64,000 nucleotides of DNA. Source: Candidatus Obscuribacter sp. (GTDB lineage: Bacteria > Cyanobacteriota > Vampirovibrionia > Obscuribacterales > Obscuribacteraceae). The position numbers and the translations under genes were made by a program. Below the pieces are notes generated by a model. That model ran no database searches. It was not told where the DNA came from and saw nothing but the letters and a program-made list of their open reading frames with translations. Positions 44,141 to 53,139 of the stretch are shown here, piece after piece. Where the stretch lies: positions 6,076,001 to 6,140,000 of the forward strand of contig JADJQZ010000001.1 of the NCBI GenBank assembly GCA_016712465.1, in the 5' to 3' direction. Every line of letters begins with the position of its first letter. The first letter of the stretch is position 1.

Positions 44141-45982
44141 TCACCCTTTCGGCATCTCAAAGAAAAACTGCGATCCTTCGCCAAGAGTTGATTCCACCCA
44201 GATCTTTCCACCATGTAATTGCACAATTTCTTTGCAAATCGTCAGCCCCAGACCAGAGCCGCCCCGGCTGCGCGAAGTCTGATTGCGCGCTTGCTGAAAG
44301 CGATCGAATACGTTTTTGAGCATTGCCGGCTCAATGCCCGCCCCTTCGTCAGTGACGCTGAAAGTCACTGTCTGCCCGCTGTTATGGGCCCCCAGAGTGA
44401 CGGTACCTCCACTGGCGGAAAACTTTATAGCATTGGAAACCAGATTGGAAATTACTCTGTGCAGCATTTCCTCATCGGCGCGCACTACAGATTTGGTGGG
44501 CTTTACTTTCAAGCTGACGCCCATCTCGGCAGCGAAGCTAGTGGCTTCTTCGGCAGCAGCTTCCAACACCTCCCGGGCAGATACATTGCTCAGATTCATC
44601 TCCATTTTTCCAGACTTGATTTTCTCAATATCGAGTAAGTCTCTAATTAGAAGCACCATGCGATTGCAGCTTCGCCGGGCGCCGGCAAGATGCCTGTGCG
44701 ATTTATCCTCCTTGGGGCCGACCTCCGACTTCTCACCATAAAATCCCTGACTGAGCAGCTCTAAAAAGCTCTGCACCGTCATAAGCGGCGTCCGCAAGTC
44801 ATGGGTGACCATTGCCACCACTTCCTGCCGCAGTTGCTCAGCGCGACTCTGCTCAGTCACGTCATGGAAAATGCTGAATAGTTCCCCACTCTTCCCCTCT
44901 TCTGCCGCCCAGCGCGCCGACCAGAGAACATCTCGCACTTCTCCATCGGCGCGCCTGATGGAAAGTTTCAAGGCCCCCTGCATCTCGCCCTGGCGAGCTT
45001 TGTCGCGAAAGGCCAGTACGCTCTGAGCGCAGTCTTTATCAAGATAGTCCAGCAACTTGGTAGAGACAATCTCATCATCGGGCACAGCAAAAAATTGCAG
45101 ACTGGCGGCGTTGGCCGAAGTAAAGCGCAAGTCGGAATCAAGAGAGCAAATACAATCGTAGGCAGACTCGAGAATGGCTTTCTCACGACCAGCCGCATTC
45201 TTGAGATGACCGGCCATCTGGTGAAAAATTCCATCCACCCTGGCTATTTCATCATCACCGGCTAGAGGTGGATTGAGCGGTCTCTCGCTGGCCAGGCGAT
45301 AACTGTTGTCGTTGATAACGTTCAGACGACTGACGATGTTTCGGGTCAGTATCAGACCCAAGACCAGCGTAAGAAGCATATTAGTGACACCACCGGCGAT
45401 GAGCACCGTCTGCACTTGTTCTCTGAATTTTCGCTGATGCTCGGGGCTGGCATCGGCGATTTTCTTGCCGGCATCACCCAGTTTGACAACATCTGTAGAA
45501 AGCTCAATCGAAAGATCGCGCAACCTTTTGTAGGCAGCAACGGTTTCGTCGTTGACGTTCATGCCGGAGAGCCTGCGCGCTCGATTATAGGTGCGCCTGG
45601 CATTAAGAAATTCACCCTGGGTTCGATACATGGAAGCGATGACGTTATTGAGAGCCCGAGAAAGTTCCAGGTCTCCTTTCGTCAACTCTCGAAGCTTTGC
45701 AAAATGAGCCTTGATGCTTTCGTCCAGAGTCTGATACTGGGAGCCGAGCGAAGGCTCCAGGTGCACCGAATCGGGAAAACCAAAATTGCTTTTGACCGCA
45801 AAAATATCTCGGGTCAGCTCAATTACTTCATCTGATATTTTTCTGGAAATTTCCGCCCGCCTGGCCTCATCTTCCGCCTCATTTTGCAGATAAGCAACCG
45901 CCCCGAGCAGCACCAACTGAAACACAAGCGGCACCGAAACTAGAATGAGAATCCTTGCTCTTAGGCTATTGAGACTTAGCAT
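44141..45982 (-). CDS. Sensor histidine kinase (periplasmic sensor, HAMP, PAS, HisKA, HATPase)
   Basis: 613 residues. TM1 at 11-33, a helical outer sensor domain (34-190), TM2 at about 193-215, HAMP (216-268), a PAS domain (270-380) and the HisKA dimerisation domain with His394 in VTHDLRTP. The HATPase has the N box NLVSNAIKFS, G1 DEGAGI, F box FDRF and G2 GGSGLGL. All catalytic boxes are intact. It is divergent from a response regulator 166 bases away that is presumably its partner. The outer domain is a CHASE3-like four-helix bundle by pattern; signal unknown. Confidence 0.93.
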   Translation of the reverse strand: MLSLNSLRARILILVSVPLVFQLVLLGAVAYLQNEAEDEARRAEISRKISDEVIELTRDIFAVKSNFGFPDSVHLEPSLGSQYQTLDESIKAHFAKLRELTKGDLELSRALNNVIASMYRTQGEFLNARRTYNRARRLSGMNVNDETVAAYKRLRDLSIELSTDVVKLGDAGKKIADASPEHQRKFREQVQTVLIAGGVTNMLLTLVLGLILTRNIVSRLNVINDNSYRLASERPLNPPLAGDDEIARVDGIFHQMAGHLKNAAGREKAILESAYDCICSLDSDLRFTSANAASLQFFAVPDDEIVSTKLLDYLDKDCAQSVLAFRDKARQGEMQGALKLSIRRADGEVRDVLWSARWAAEEGKSGELFSIFHDVTEQSRAEQLRQEVVAMVTHDLRTPLMTVQSFLELLSQGFYGEKSEVGPKEDKSHRHLAGARRSCNRMVLLIRDLLDIEKIKSGKMEMNLSNVSAREVLEAAAEEATSFAAEMGVSLKVKPTKSVVRADEEMLHRVISNLVSNAIKFSASGGTVTLGAHNSGQTVTFSVTDEGAGIEPAMLKNVFDRFQQARNQTSRSRGGSGLGLTICKEIVQLHGGKIWVESTLGEGSQFFFEMPKG

Positions 45983-46148
45983 TTCCTGATTATTCCCGGC
46001 CCTCTTGCGATCAAATCAAGACTTAAGTCTTCCAGTTAATCATGGTCGGCCCGGGGTAAAAAGTCTCTGGGTAGTTCGGCGGCAATAAATATCAGACTGC
46101 TCCTACTCGAATTCTTTATCAGACAAAGCGGAGCAGAAAACAAAGACC

Positions 46149-46832
46149 ATGCCCAAGATTCTTGTGGTGGAGGACGACGAAGACCTTGCCGATATGGTCT
46201 CCAGTTGGCTGGAAAGCGAACGGCACACCGTCGAAGTAGCAAATGACGGCACCCTCGCCAGAGACCTTCTCAAACTATCGAGCTTTGACGTCATCGTGCT
46301 TGACTGGGATCTGCCGGGAATGAGCGGCATTGAAGTTCTGAAAGAATTCCGGGGGCAGGGAGGCAACACTCCCATCATAATGCTCACGGGCAAATCGGAA
46401 ATTTCCGACAAAGAAGCCGGTCTTGGTACCGGAGCCGATGATTATCTCACCAAGCCCTTCGCGGTTCGTGAACTGGGAGCCCGTATCAGAGCCCTTTTGC
46501 GCCGTCCCGGCAATCTGCAAAGCTCCGTCTTGCGAGCCGGAAATCTGGAGCTGGACTCCGCCAAACACAGGGTAGTGGTGGCCGCTCAAGAAGTGCATTT
46601 GCTGCCCCGCGACTTTGCTCTGCTGGAGTTTTTCCTCCGCCATCAAGACGAAGTCTTCAGCGTGGAAGCCTTGTTGACCAGAGTCTGGTCCTCCGATTCG
46701 GACGCCACCCCCGAGGGGCTGCGCACGGCCATCAAACGTATTCGCAAGAAAATTGACGGCGACGGGGGAGACGAATCCAAATCTCTCATTGAAACCATCC
46801 CCAGAATCGGCTACCGGCTGCGTTCCCGGTAA
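46149..46832 (+). CDS. OmpR family response regulator
   Basis: 227 residues. Receiver domain with acidic pair E8/D9/D10, phosphoacceptor D52 in VLDWDLPGMSG, T80 (MLTGK) and K102 (YLTKPF). The C-terminal winged helix (about 128-227) is of OmpR/PhoB type: LLPRDFALLEFFLRHQDEVFSVEALLTRVWSSD and TAIKRIRKKI, IETIPRIGYRLR. Divergent from the histidine kinase, which suggests a cognate pair with a shared control region between 45983 and 46148. Confidence 0.95.
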   Translation: MPKILVVEDDEDLADMVSSWLESERHTVEVANDGTLARDLLKLSSFDVIVLDWDLPGMSGIEVLKEFRGQGGNTPIIMLTGKSEISDKEAGLGTGADDYLTKPFAVRELGARIRALLRRPGNLQSSVLRAGNLELDSAKHRVVVAAQEVHLLPRDFALLEFFLRHQDEVFSVEALLTRVWSSDSDATPEGLRTAIKRIRKKIDGDGGDESKSLIETIPRIGYRLRSR

Positions 46833-46957
46833 GGAGAAGACCAGAGTACGTGCCAAGGTCCACGTACGATATTTGGTCCGGATTTAGTTGACGAGAGCCC
46901 CGTTGCTCATCCTTGCTGAAAAGACAGCAGGATCCTTTGGATCAAACTTAAGATCGG

Positions 46958-47383
46958 TTACTTCAGTCCTAACGGCTTGACGCGGACAGGAGCCGGACAT
47001 CCCATGTAGATATTCACGTCACCGTCGATATTGACCTCGGTACCAGGGGGAAGCAGGCCAGGCTTACCAGGCTTGATGGGCAGGTCTTTGATGATGTTCG
47101 GCTTGTGATCGGAAGGCTTGTTGATAACATCGCCGATGGGCGGGAAGCAAATTTCCTTACCATCAATCTCTCCGCATCTGGTCAGACTGCCGGGATTAAG
47201 GGGAAGATGACGGCCCTGTTCGTATTTGTCTATGTTCTTCACTTGCTCATTAGTAGGAACTTGATTGCGGCGGGAATCGAAAAGATCATAAGCTTCATTG
47301 AGCAGGCGGCTGGCGCTACTGGAGCCGGTATTATTGTTGGTAGCTTCATTGACTTCGCGAGTGTTTGCAACTTCGGTATTCAT
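46958..47383 (-). CDS. Small Asn/Pro-rich protein, unknown function
   Basis: 141 residues from the ATG at 47383, nine bases after AGAGGAAG; the frame extends upstream to 47494 without a ribosome site. Hydrophilic, no signal peptide. An Asn/Thr/Ser-rich N-terminus is followed by a helix (SRLLNEAYDLFDSRR), a region with GEIDGKEICFPPIGDV, then a Pro-rich stretch (LPIKPGKPGLLPPGTEV) and a final VNIDGDVNIYMGCPAPVRVKP. Not recognised. The strong ribosome site supports translation. Confidence 0.6.
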   Translation of the reverse strand: MNTEVANTREVNEATNNNTGSSSASRLLNEAYDLFDSRRNQVPTNEQVKNIDKYEQGRHLPLNPGSLTRCGEIDGKEICFPPIGDVINKPSDHKPNIIKDLPIKPGKPGLLPPGTEVNIDGDVNIYMGCPAPVRVKPLGLK

Positions 47384-47527
47384 ATTGGTACTTCCTCTGA
47401 AAGAAAACTGCGGGCTGGTATGTCTGAACAATAACCCCGCCGGAAAACCAAGCGGTGACCTTTCTGTGACCGAAATGTGACCGGCTGATTGCAAAAACTC
47501 AGCTTAGTTTTATAACAAGCCTGCTAC

Positions 47528-48844
47528 TCAGCGCACAGCCCCGGACTGCGCCAATTTAGGCTGAGTCTGAGCTTCAGCCTCAGGCACTACCCTCTTATAG
47601 GTACCGAGCCGGGAGGCGATATGGGCATCCTCATGGAAAACACCGCCGAAGAACTTACTGATTCGATTGGGCTTCACTTCTTCGCTATCGGCTAGAGCCA
47701 GTCCAGCTCCCGGGCTGTCACTGCGCCAGAGGTCGGCCACCAATTGATAGGGAATGGTGTGCCCCAGCAGACCTTTATCAAGTACGGTAAAGTCAATCCA
47801 CTCAAATTTCAAAGCCCAGTCAGGCTTCTTCGCCGTCACAGGCTTTCCACTCTCACCGCCTCTCATGAGGCTGCCAACGCGCTGTTTAACGTCATTGAGG
47901 GAAGGCGGATTAAAGAGAGACAAAAGCATATTATCGGCAGCCTGCCCGAGCCTGGTATAACCACCGAAAAGAAACTGAGACAGGGGCAAAGCTCTGTCCT
48001 TGCGTGAAAACAAAATGCGCACCTTTGCCTGCTTTTCGGGCTCGGACTCAGCCTCCTGCACTTTGCTGTTGCGGGCATAGCGCGATAAATAATGCACGAA
48101 AGTTTCCGCGTCGAAGTCAGGATCTACCAGAAACATTTGATCAAAAATATGCCTGCCGGCCATCACAGGCGCCGAGCGAATGGCCAGACGGTTACCCATA
48201 CTATGAGCCAGCAAATTGAAGTGGGCACCGGTTTTTTGCTTCACTTCCAGCAGCTCTTCCAGGAAGCGGTTGAAGTGCTCCTGGCTCCACTCATTGTTGC
48301 CGGCGTCCACGTTATATTGACCAACCTTTCCTTTGGACGGCCAATCATAGACGAGCACCGGGCATTCCAAACTGTATTCAAGCAAAGCCGCCGATTGAGC
48401 AGCCTCGGCAAAGGTGGTGTTGTAACCATGCAAGATAACGAACACATCTTTACTCTCACATTTTTGCAGATGCTCGCCCAAAACCTTGCCAAACTGAAGA
48501 CAGGCAGAACTGGTGCCGGAACTGGGATCAGGAATGGTCGCGTAAGATACCTTGGGTTTGCTATTCTGCGGCTGCCAACCGAGCTTAGCAGCACGGACGG
48601 ACAGGGGCTTACTCTGAGAATTCTTCAGGCTGTAATTTACAGTGCCGAAGTTGAGATCATAAATAGAATGCTCATCCTCGGCCTTGCGTTGACCGTCGAA
48701 TCCACCCGAGACCGCCGCCCGATCAGTCATATAGAGCACCGGAATGCTTAAGAAGTCGCTCTTCTCACCGCCTTCTGCAGCTTGCACGGCAGGTGCCGAC
48801 AGAAGTGTAAATGAGCAAGCAAGTGAAAATAAGAGGCGTTTCAT
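47528..48844 (-). CDS. Secreted alpha/beta hydrolase, DUF900 family
   Basis: 438 residues from the ATG at 48844; signal peptide RLLFSLACSFTLLSAPAVQA. DUF900 features: an N-terminal LYMTDRA, VFVILHGYNTTFAEAAQSAALL (oxyanion region), PVLVYDWPSKGKVGQY, and the nucleophile elbow L-A-H-S-M-G-N-R, followed by MFLVDPDFDAETF. The His is expected in the C-terminal part. Family members are putative esterases or lipases of uncharacterised substrate. The mature C-terminus carries extra helical residues ending TQPKLAQSGAVR. Confidence 0.86.
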   Translation of the reverse strand: MKRLLFSLACSFTLLSAPAVQAAEGGEKSDFLSIPVLYMTDRAAVSGGFDGQRKAEDEHSIYDLNFGTVNYSLKNSQSKPLSVRAAKLGWQPQNSKPKVSYATIPDPSSGTSSACLQFGKVLGEHLQKCESKDVFVILHGYNTTFAEAAQSAALLEYSLECPVLVYDWPSKGKVGQYNVDAGNNEWSQEHFNRFLEELLEVKQKTGAHFNLLAHSMGNRLAIRSAPVMAGRHIFDQMFLVDPDFDAETFVHYLSRYARNSKVQEAESEPEKQAKVRILFSRKDRALPLSQFLFGGYTRLGQAADNMLLSLFNPPSLNDVKQRVGSLMRGGESGKPVTAKKPDWALKFEWIDFTVLDKGLLGHTIPYQLVADLWRSDSPGAGLALADSEEVKPNRISKFFGGVFHEDAHIASRLGTYKRVVPEAEAQTQPKLAQSGAVR

Positions 48845-48985
48845 CGTTTGCCACAGGCTCAACGCCCGTTCCTTCGAATACAGACCAGGAAAAGAAGTCA
48901 GGAGTATACCACGGACTCTCCACAACCACTGAAAGCCTCTGCAGTATAGACTTTCAGCCGACCGCGCCAGATGAGAGACTTCCCA

Positions 48986-49795
48986 TTATGGGGCTTTTTT
49001 CTCCGGCTCAAGCCTGGCCGGCTCAAATACACTGCCTTTATAGCGCTCCATACCTTGTAAGGCCAGTTCAAAGCCCAGTGGGCGAATCGCCCACTGACTG
49101 GAAAACGGTCTGGTCATGAGAAAGATCACACCGATGTTAATGCCCAACGTCACGGCTACCAGGGCCACTAGAAACGAGTGGACCAGGACCGTACCATTGC
49201 CGGCATAGAGATAGGAGCAGGCCAGCACCACCACCGCGCAGGTGATGATCAAAGGCAAAAGTCGCTGCGTCCAGGTACTGCGACTGGTGACAATGCGAGA
49301 GCCGCGATTTTGACCCACTGCGCTGGAGGCACTGATGAGAGCACCCTGAATGGCCGCCTCACCGTCATCGGCAGGACGAAAACTTACTATGGCATCATTG
49401 AGATTGGCATAGGATTGCGTCACAATCAGGCTCTGACTTCCTTCCTTCATGGCCGGCCAATCTTCCGTCACGATCTTCCTGGCATAGTCTATGCAGGCAT
49501 TTTGTATCTGAAGAGCCTTGGGCCGGGGCAAGCCGCGCGAGAGTCCAAAGATTTGAGAGATGTTGGTGGCTTCGCTATTGGCGCAGTCTTCCATGGCTCT
49601 ATATTGCTCATCGGCGCTGGACACGAGCAGCCCTAAAAGCACCGAAACCAGCGTGCCGAGTATGGCCAGCATGGCCACAATCAACTCCAGATTCCTCTCC
49701 ATATCTATTTTCAAGGTCTTGCGTGAGACATACAGCCCCACTAAAGCAATGACTAAGGAAGCAGCCGCCCAGTAAAAAAGTGGTAAAAAGGACAT
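48986..49795 (-). CDS. DUF4239 (bestrophin-like) membrane protein
   Basis: 269 residues. Two N-terminal membrane helices (FYWAAASLVIALVGLYVSRK and LELIVAMLAILGTLVSVLLGLLVSSA), a cytosolic helical stretch with ISQIFGLSRGLPRPKALQIQNACIDYARKIVTEDWPAMKEGSQ, and two C-terminal helices (LLPLIITCAVVVLACSYLYAG, HSFLVALVAVTLGINIGVIFLMTRPF). The pattern matches DUF4239 proteins, annotated bestrophin-like from weak similarity to the anion channel. Function is not established. It is the start of a minus-strand run down to 46958. Confidence 0.82.
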   Translation of the reverse strand: MSFLPLFYWAAASLVIALVGLYVSRKTLKIDMERNLELIVAMLAILGTLVSVLLGLLVSSADEQYRAMEDCANSEATNISQIFGLSRGLPRPKALQIQNACIDYARKIVTEDWPAMKEGSQSLIVTQSYANLNDAIVSFRPADDGEAAIQGALISASSAVGQNRGSRIVTSRSTWTQRLLPLIITCAVVVLACSYLYAGNGTVLVHSFLVALVAVTLGINIGVIFLMTRPFSSQWAIRPLGFELALQGMERYKGSVFEPARLEPEKKAP

Positions 49796-49928
49796 GAGGC
49801 ACCCGTATTGAGACTTATAAGAAAATTCGAATGCTAATACTAGCAGGGCACCTATATGGCAACAAGAAGCAGATACAATATGGCGAAATTGAGGGATTTG
49901 AATGGTTTCGAACCTGGGAGAGCGGTTA

Positions 49929-51233
49929 ATGACGGAGAGACAAGAGCATCAGCTCAAAGCAGTTATCAATGCCGGTGAATTAGTCACTGCCCATGCGGAC
50001 GCACCCAAGACCGGTGAAGCTTTATCCGATCTGGGCATCATCAAAGGCGGTGCCGTCGTCTATCGCGATGACACAATTGTCGCCGTGGGCCCGACTGAAG
50101 AAATGCTCTCCGCCTACAAACCGGAGCAGATTGTCGATGCAGACGGCCGCCTGGTCATGCCCGGTTTTGTGGACCCGCACACGCACCTGGTGCACATGGG
50201 TTCACGCCACGAAGAATATGAATGCAAAATTGCCGGCAAAAGCTACGCGGACCTGCATAAAGTAGGCGGCATTCGCTATACGGTAGGCATGACCAGAGCA
50301 GCCGGCGAAGACGAGCTTTACGAAAAGGCCAGGCGCGATCTGGATATCATGCTGCTCTACGGCACTACCACGGTCGAGGCCAAAAGCGGCTACGGGCTGA
50401 ACCAGGAAACTGAGCTAAAACTCCTGCGGGTAGCCAAACGACTGAAAGAGACTCACCCGATCGAGCTGGTTTCAACCTTCCTCGGCGCCCACACTGTTCC
50501 CGAAGAATTCAAAGACGACAAAGCCGGCTATGTGAAACTGGTGCGGCAGATGATGGCAGAAGCGGCTCCCCTGGCGGAGTTCTGCGATGCCTGGTGCGAC
50601 TCACTTGGTTTCAGTGTCGAGGAATGCCGCGATATTCTCAACGAGGCAAAAAAACATGGACTGAAGCTGAAGTTGCATGTGGAGCAAACCGGTTGGTCGG
50701 GCGGCGGCGAACTGGCAGCCGAGATGCAAGTGGCTTCCGCCGATCACTTAGATTTCCTTTCCCGAGCGGGCATCGAACAGATGCACCAGAAGGGCGTGGT
50801 AGGCGTGCTTCTGCCAGGCGTCACCTATCATTTGATGGAGTTCAAAAAAGAAATCGCCGTCAAAGACATGATCGATGGCGGCCTGGCCATTGCCCTGGCC
50901 ACCGACTACAATCCCGGCACCTGCCGCACTCAATCGATGCAAGCCATATTGGAAGCGGGCTGCCGCCTTTACAGGCTCACCTATGCACAGGCCATCAATG
51001 CCGCCACCATCAACGCCGCCTATGCCCTCGACAGAGGCAAAAGTCATGGCAGCCTTCATCCCGGGAAGCGAGCCGACATTGCCATTTTCAATTGCACCGA
51101 ACATGGCATCCTGATCAACAATTTCGGCATCAATCACGTGCACTCGGTTATTAAGAGCGGTCGAATGGTTGTAGAAAATGGGCAGCTGCTTCATGCCGCC
51201 GAAAGAGCACGGGCCGGCGTCGGTAAGGGCTAG
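49929..51233 (+). CDS. hutI: Imidazolonepropionase (histidine degradation)
   Basis: 434 residues from the ATG at 49929, which follows GGGAGAGCGG; the frame is open to an ATG at 49902. It hydrolyses 4-imidazolone-5-propanoate to N-formimino-L-glutamate, the third step of histidine catabolism. The amidohydrolase metal motif is VDPHTHLVHMGSRHEEYECKIAGKSY; further conserved pieces are TTTVEAKSGYGLN, FLGAHTVPEEF, HVEQTGWSGGG (metal His), the Asp in ATDYNPGTC and a final strand of the composite domain. All expected metal ligands appear present. No other hut gene is in the window. Confidence 0.93.
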   Translation: MTERQEHQLKAVINAGELVTAHADAPKTGEALSDLGIIKGGAVVYRDDTIVAVGPTEEMLSAYKPEQIVDADGRLVMPGFVDPHTHLVHMGSRHEEYECKIAGKSYADLHKVGGIRYTVGMTRAAGEDELYEKARRDLDIMLLYGTTTVEAKSGYGLNQETELKLLRVAKRLKETHPIELVSTFLGAHTVPEEFKDDKAGYVKLVRQMMAEAAPLAEFCDAWCDSLGFSVEECRDILNEAKKHGLKLKLHVEQTGWSGGGELAAEMQVASADHLDFLSRAGIEQMHQKGVVGVLLPGVTYHLMEFKKEIAVKDMIDGGLAIALATDYNPGTCRTQSMQAILEAGCRLYRLTYAQAINAATINAAYALDRGKSHGSLHPGKRADIAIFNCTEHGILINNFGINHVHSVIKSGRMVVENGQLLHAAERARAGVGKG

Positions 51234-51244
51234 AAAACAGGCTG

Positions 51245-53095
51245 CTAGTCCTGATAAACGCCGCTAATTTCGGAAATACCGGCACCGCGAGTCTCAGGAT
51301 TCTGGGACCAGGTACTGGTATCACTGTCGGTGACCATATAGATGCCGGGCTTAATAACCGTATCAGGTTCACAGATCCAGTAAGCGTTGGGTACACCGCC
51401 CTGACCCGGCGCCGTATGGGTAAACCAGGGTCCATAGACGGTGCCGTCTTGATGCACCAGCCCGACCTCGCCCGGGTCCTGACCTCTACCGTCATTCCAG
51501 TGATAATTCATCATACGGGAAACCAGAAGCGGTGCCTTTACCGTCAACCAGGTGGGACGACTGGGTTTATTGAACACCGCAGCTATATTGCCGTTATTGA
51601 AGATGCTTACCACCGGTTCCCGTTTATAGGCTTTCAGCTTGATGGTGGCTCCAGCCGCCAGGGGAGCGACTTTTACTTTAGCTATGCCGCAATTGCCCGA
51701 TTGATCATTTTGAGCCCAACTACCCGGATCGGAATCAATCACCGTGTAACGTCCGGGGTTCAAGGTGACCATGGGCTCACATTCCCAGTAGGCATCAGGC
51801 ACACCGCCCTGACCCGGCTTACCGGTGACGGACCAGGGACCATAAGTAGTGCCGTCGCTATGGCGCAGGGCCACTGTTCCCGGGCTTTTGCCGCGACCGT
51901 CATTCCAGTGATAAGTCATCATATAAATGACTTTTGCCGGCGCATCAATCTCGAAAGTGGTGGGGCGCTGAGGCTGGTTAAAAACCCGATAGATATTGCC
52001 GTTATTGAGAACGGCTTTAGGCGGGCTGATATGCTCCTTCGCACCAGCAGTAGCACCAGCAGCACTGCCGACGGCTCCACCGGCGGAAGGGGGCGGAACA
52101 TCCAGTATAGGCTCATCAAGTCCGGCGCGCGGGGCACAGGGCGGCGCCGAAAGACACAGTTCGGAACCGTCCCAACGGCTCTTCAGTTCGGGAGTTTGCA
52201 TTTGCCCACGATCGCGAAGCACTTCGTTCTCTACGTTGTCTTTCATATTTTGGAAAGCAGCACCCAGAGGCGTGCGGCCGCCATTCTGCTTGAGGGCATC
52301 GATCAGGCGGCGTGTGAAGACACTGTTTTGATAATTCTTGCTTTCCCAGGAGACCTGGCTGGGCTGGCTGGAAGCAATGACAAGCTGACCGGTGCCGGCC
52401 ACCACGGCGGAAGCATCGACGTTGGCGGCTCGCACCAGACCTTTCGACTCGGCACTGGCAGCACCGCTATGGCAGGCGTCAAGAATCATCACCACCCGGT
52501 CGCAATGCACTCTCGCCTTGATGATGCGCATCAGATCTTGCAAAGGCAAACCGGTGGCGTACAGCGACTCGGTGTCGGTATCATGAGCCACCACATAGTT
52601 GACGCCGCCCACATCGAGATCGGCCGGGCTGCCATGGCTGCTTATGTAAACCACCACTAAATCATCGGGGTGAGCCAGACGGGGCAACCATCGGTCGCCG
52701 ATCGTAGAAAGGATGTTGCTTCTAGTGGCTTTCTCATTGACGAGCAAACGCACATGGTCTTTCTTGAAACCGCCGTCGCTGACAAGAAAGTTATAGAAGT
52801 CGGTGGCGTCTTTAGCCGGATAACGTAGATTGATCTTCTTGTCGGCAAACTCGCTGATACCTACCACCACAGCCCATTTGTCTTTAATGGGCCGGTCAAC
52901 GGCGGAACGCGAGTTAGACTTCGCCCCCGCCTCGGCGCCGGTCTGGACTACCTTCGCCGCCGCTACCGGCTTCTTCACCGATCTGGCACCACTCTGGGCC
53001 TGCACCGGCATTAAGAGCGAGAGGGCGCAAAGCCCGGGCAACATTGCTACCAATCCGAACTTTCTCAACCAATTCCTGTGCAGCGGTGCGTCCAT
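51245..53095 (-). CDS. Secreted caspase-like protease with two C-terminal beta domains
   Basis: 616 residues, ATG after GAGGTAGG. Signal peptide (FGLVAMLPGLCALSLLMPVQAQS), then the caspase domain from KWAVVVGISEFADKKINLRYPAKDATDFYNFL, His in YISSHGSP, Cys in ILDACHSGAAS, and p10-like SSQPSQVSWESKNYQNSVFTRRL. A linker rich in Pro/Gly/Ala leads to two homologous 100-residue domains (from about 51980 and 51620), each with the pattern IYRVFNQP-type start, Y-H-W-N-D-G-R-G, DGT-x-YGPW, P-G-Q-G-G-V-P-x-AYW-x-CEP and DSD-x-x-x-WSQN. They look like lectin-like or carbohydrate-binding beta domains. The gene follows the LolA-like gene by 44 bases. Confidence 0.93.
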   Translation of the reverse strand: MDAPLHRNWLRKFGLVAMLPGLCALSLLMPVQAQSGARSVKKPVAAAKVVQTGAEAGAKSNSRSAVDRPIKDKWAVVVGISEFADKKINLRYPAKDATDFYNFLVSDGGFKKDHVRLLVNEKATRSNILSTIGDRWLPRLAHPDDLVVVYISSHGSPADLDVGGVNYVVAHDTDTESLYATGLPLQDLMRIIKARVHCDRVVMILDACHSGAASAESKGLVRAANVDASAVVAGTGQLVIASSQPSQVSWESKNYQNSVFTRRLIDALKQNGGRTPLGAAFQNMKDNVENEVLRDRGQMQTPELKSRWDGSELCLSAPPCAPRAGLDEPILDVPPPSAGGAVGSAAGATAGAKEHISPPKAVLNNGNIYRVFNQPQRPTTFEIDAPAKVIYMMTYHWNDGRGKSPGTVALRHSDGTTYGPWSVTGKPGQGGVPDAYWECEPMVTLNPGRYTVIDSDPGSWAQNDQSGNCGIAKVKVAPLAAGATIKLKAYKREPVVSIFNNGNIAAVFNKPSRPTWLTVKAPLLVSRMMNYHWNDGRGQDPGEVGLVHQDGTVYGPWFTHTAPGQGGVPNAYWICEPDTVIKPGIYMVTDSDTSTWSQNPETRGAGISEISGVYQD

Positions 53096-53139
53096 GGTTA
53101 CCTACCTCACTCTCATCTAAAGAGGCGGCTTCAGCCCCC

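Noticed and set aside
51416..52660. 414-codon plus-strand frame opposite the caspase
   Set aside because: It is antisense to a recognisable protease; composition is rich in His/Gly/Ile and no ribosome site was seen.
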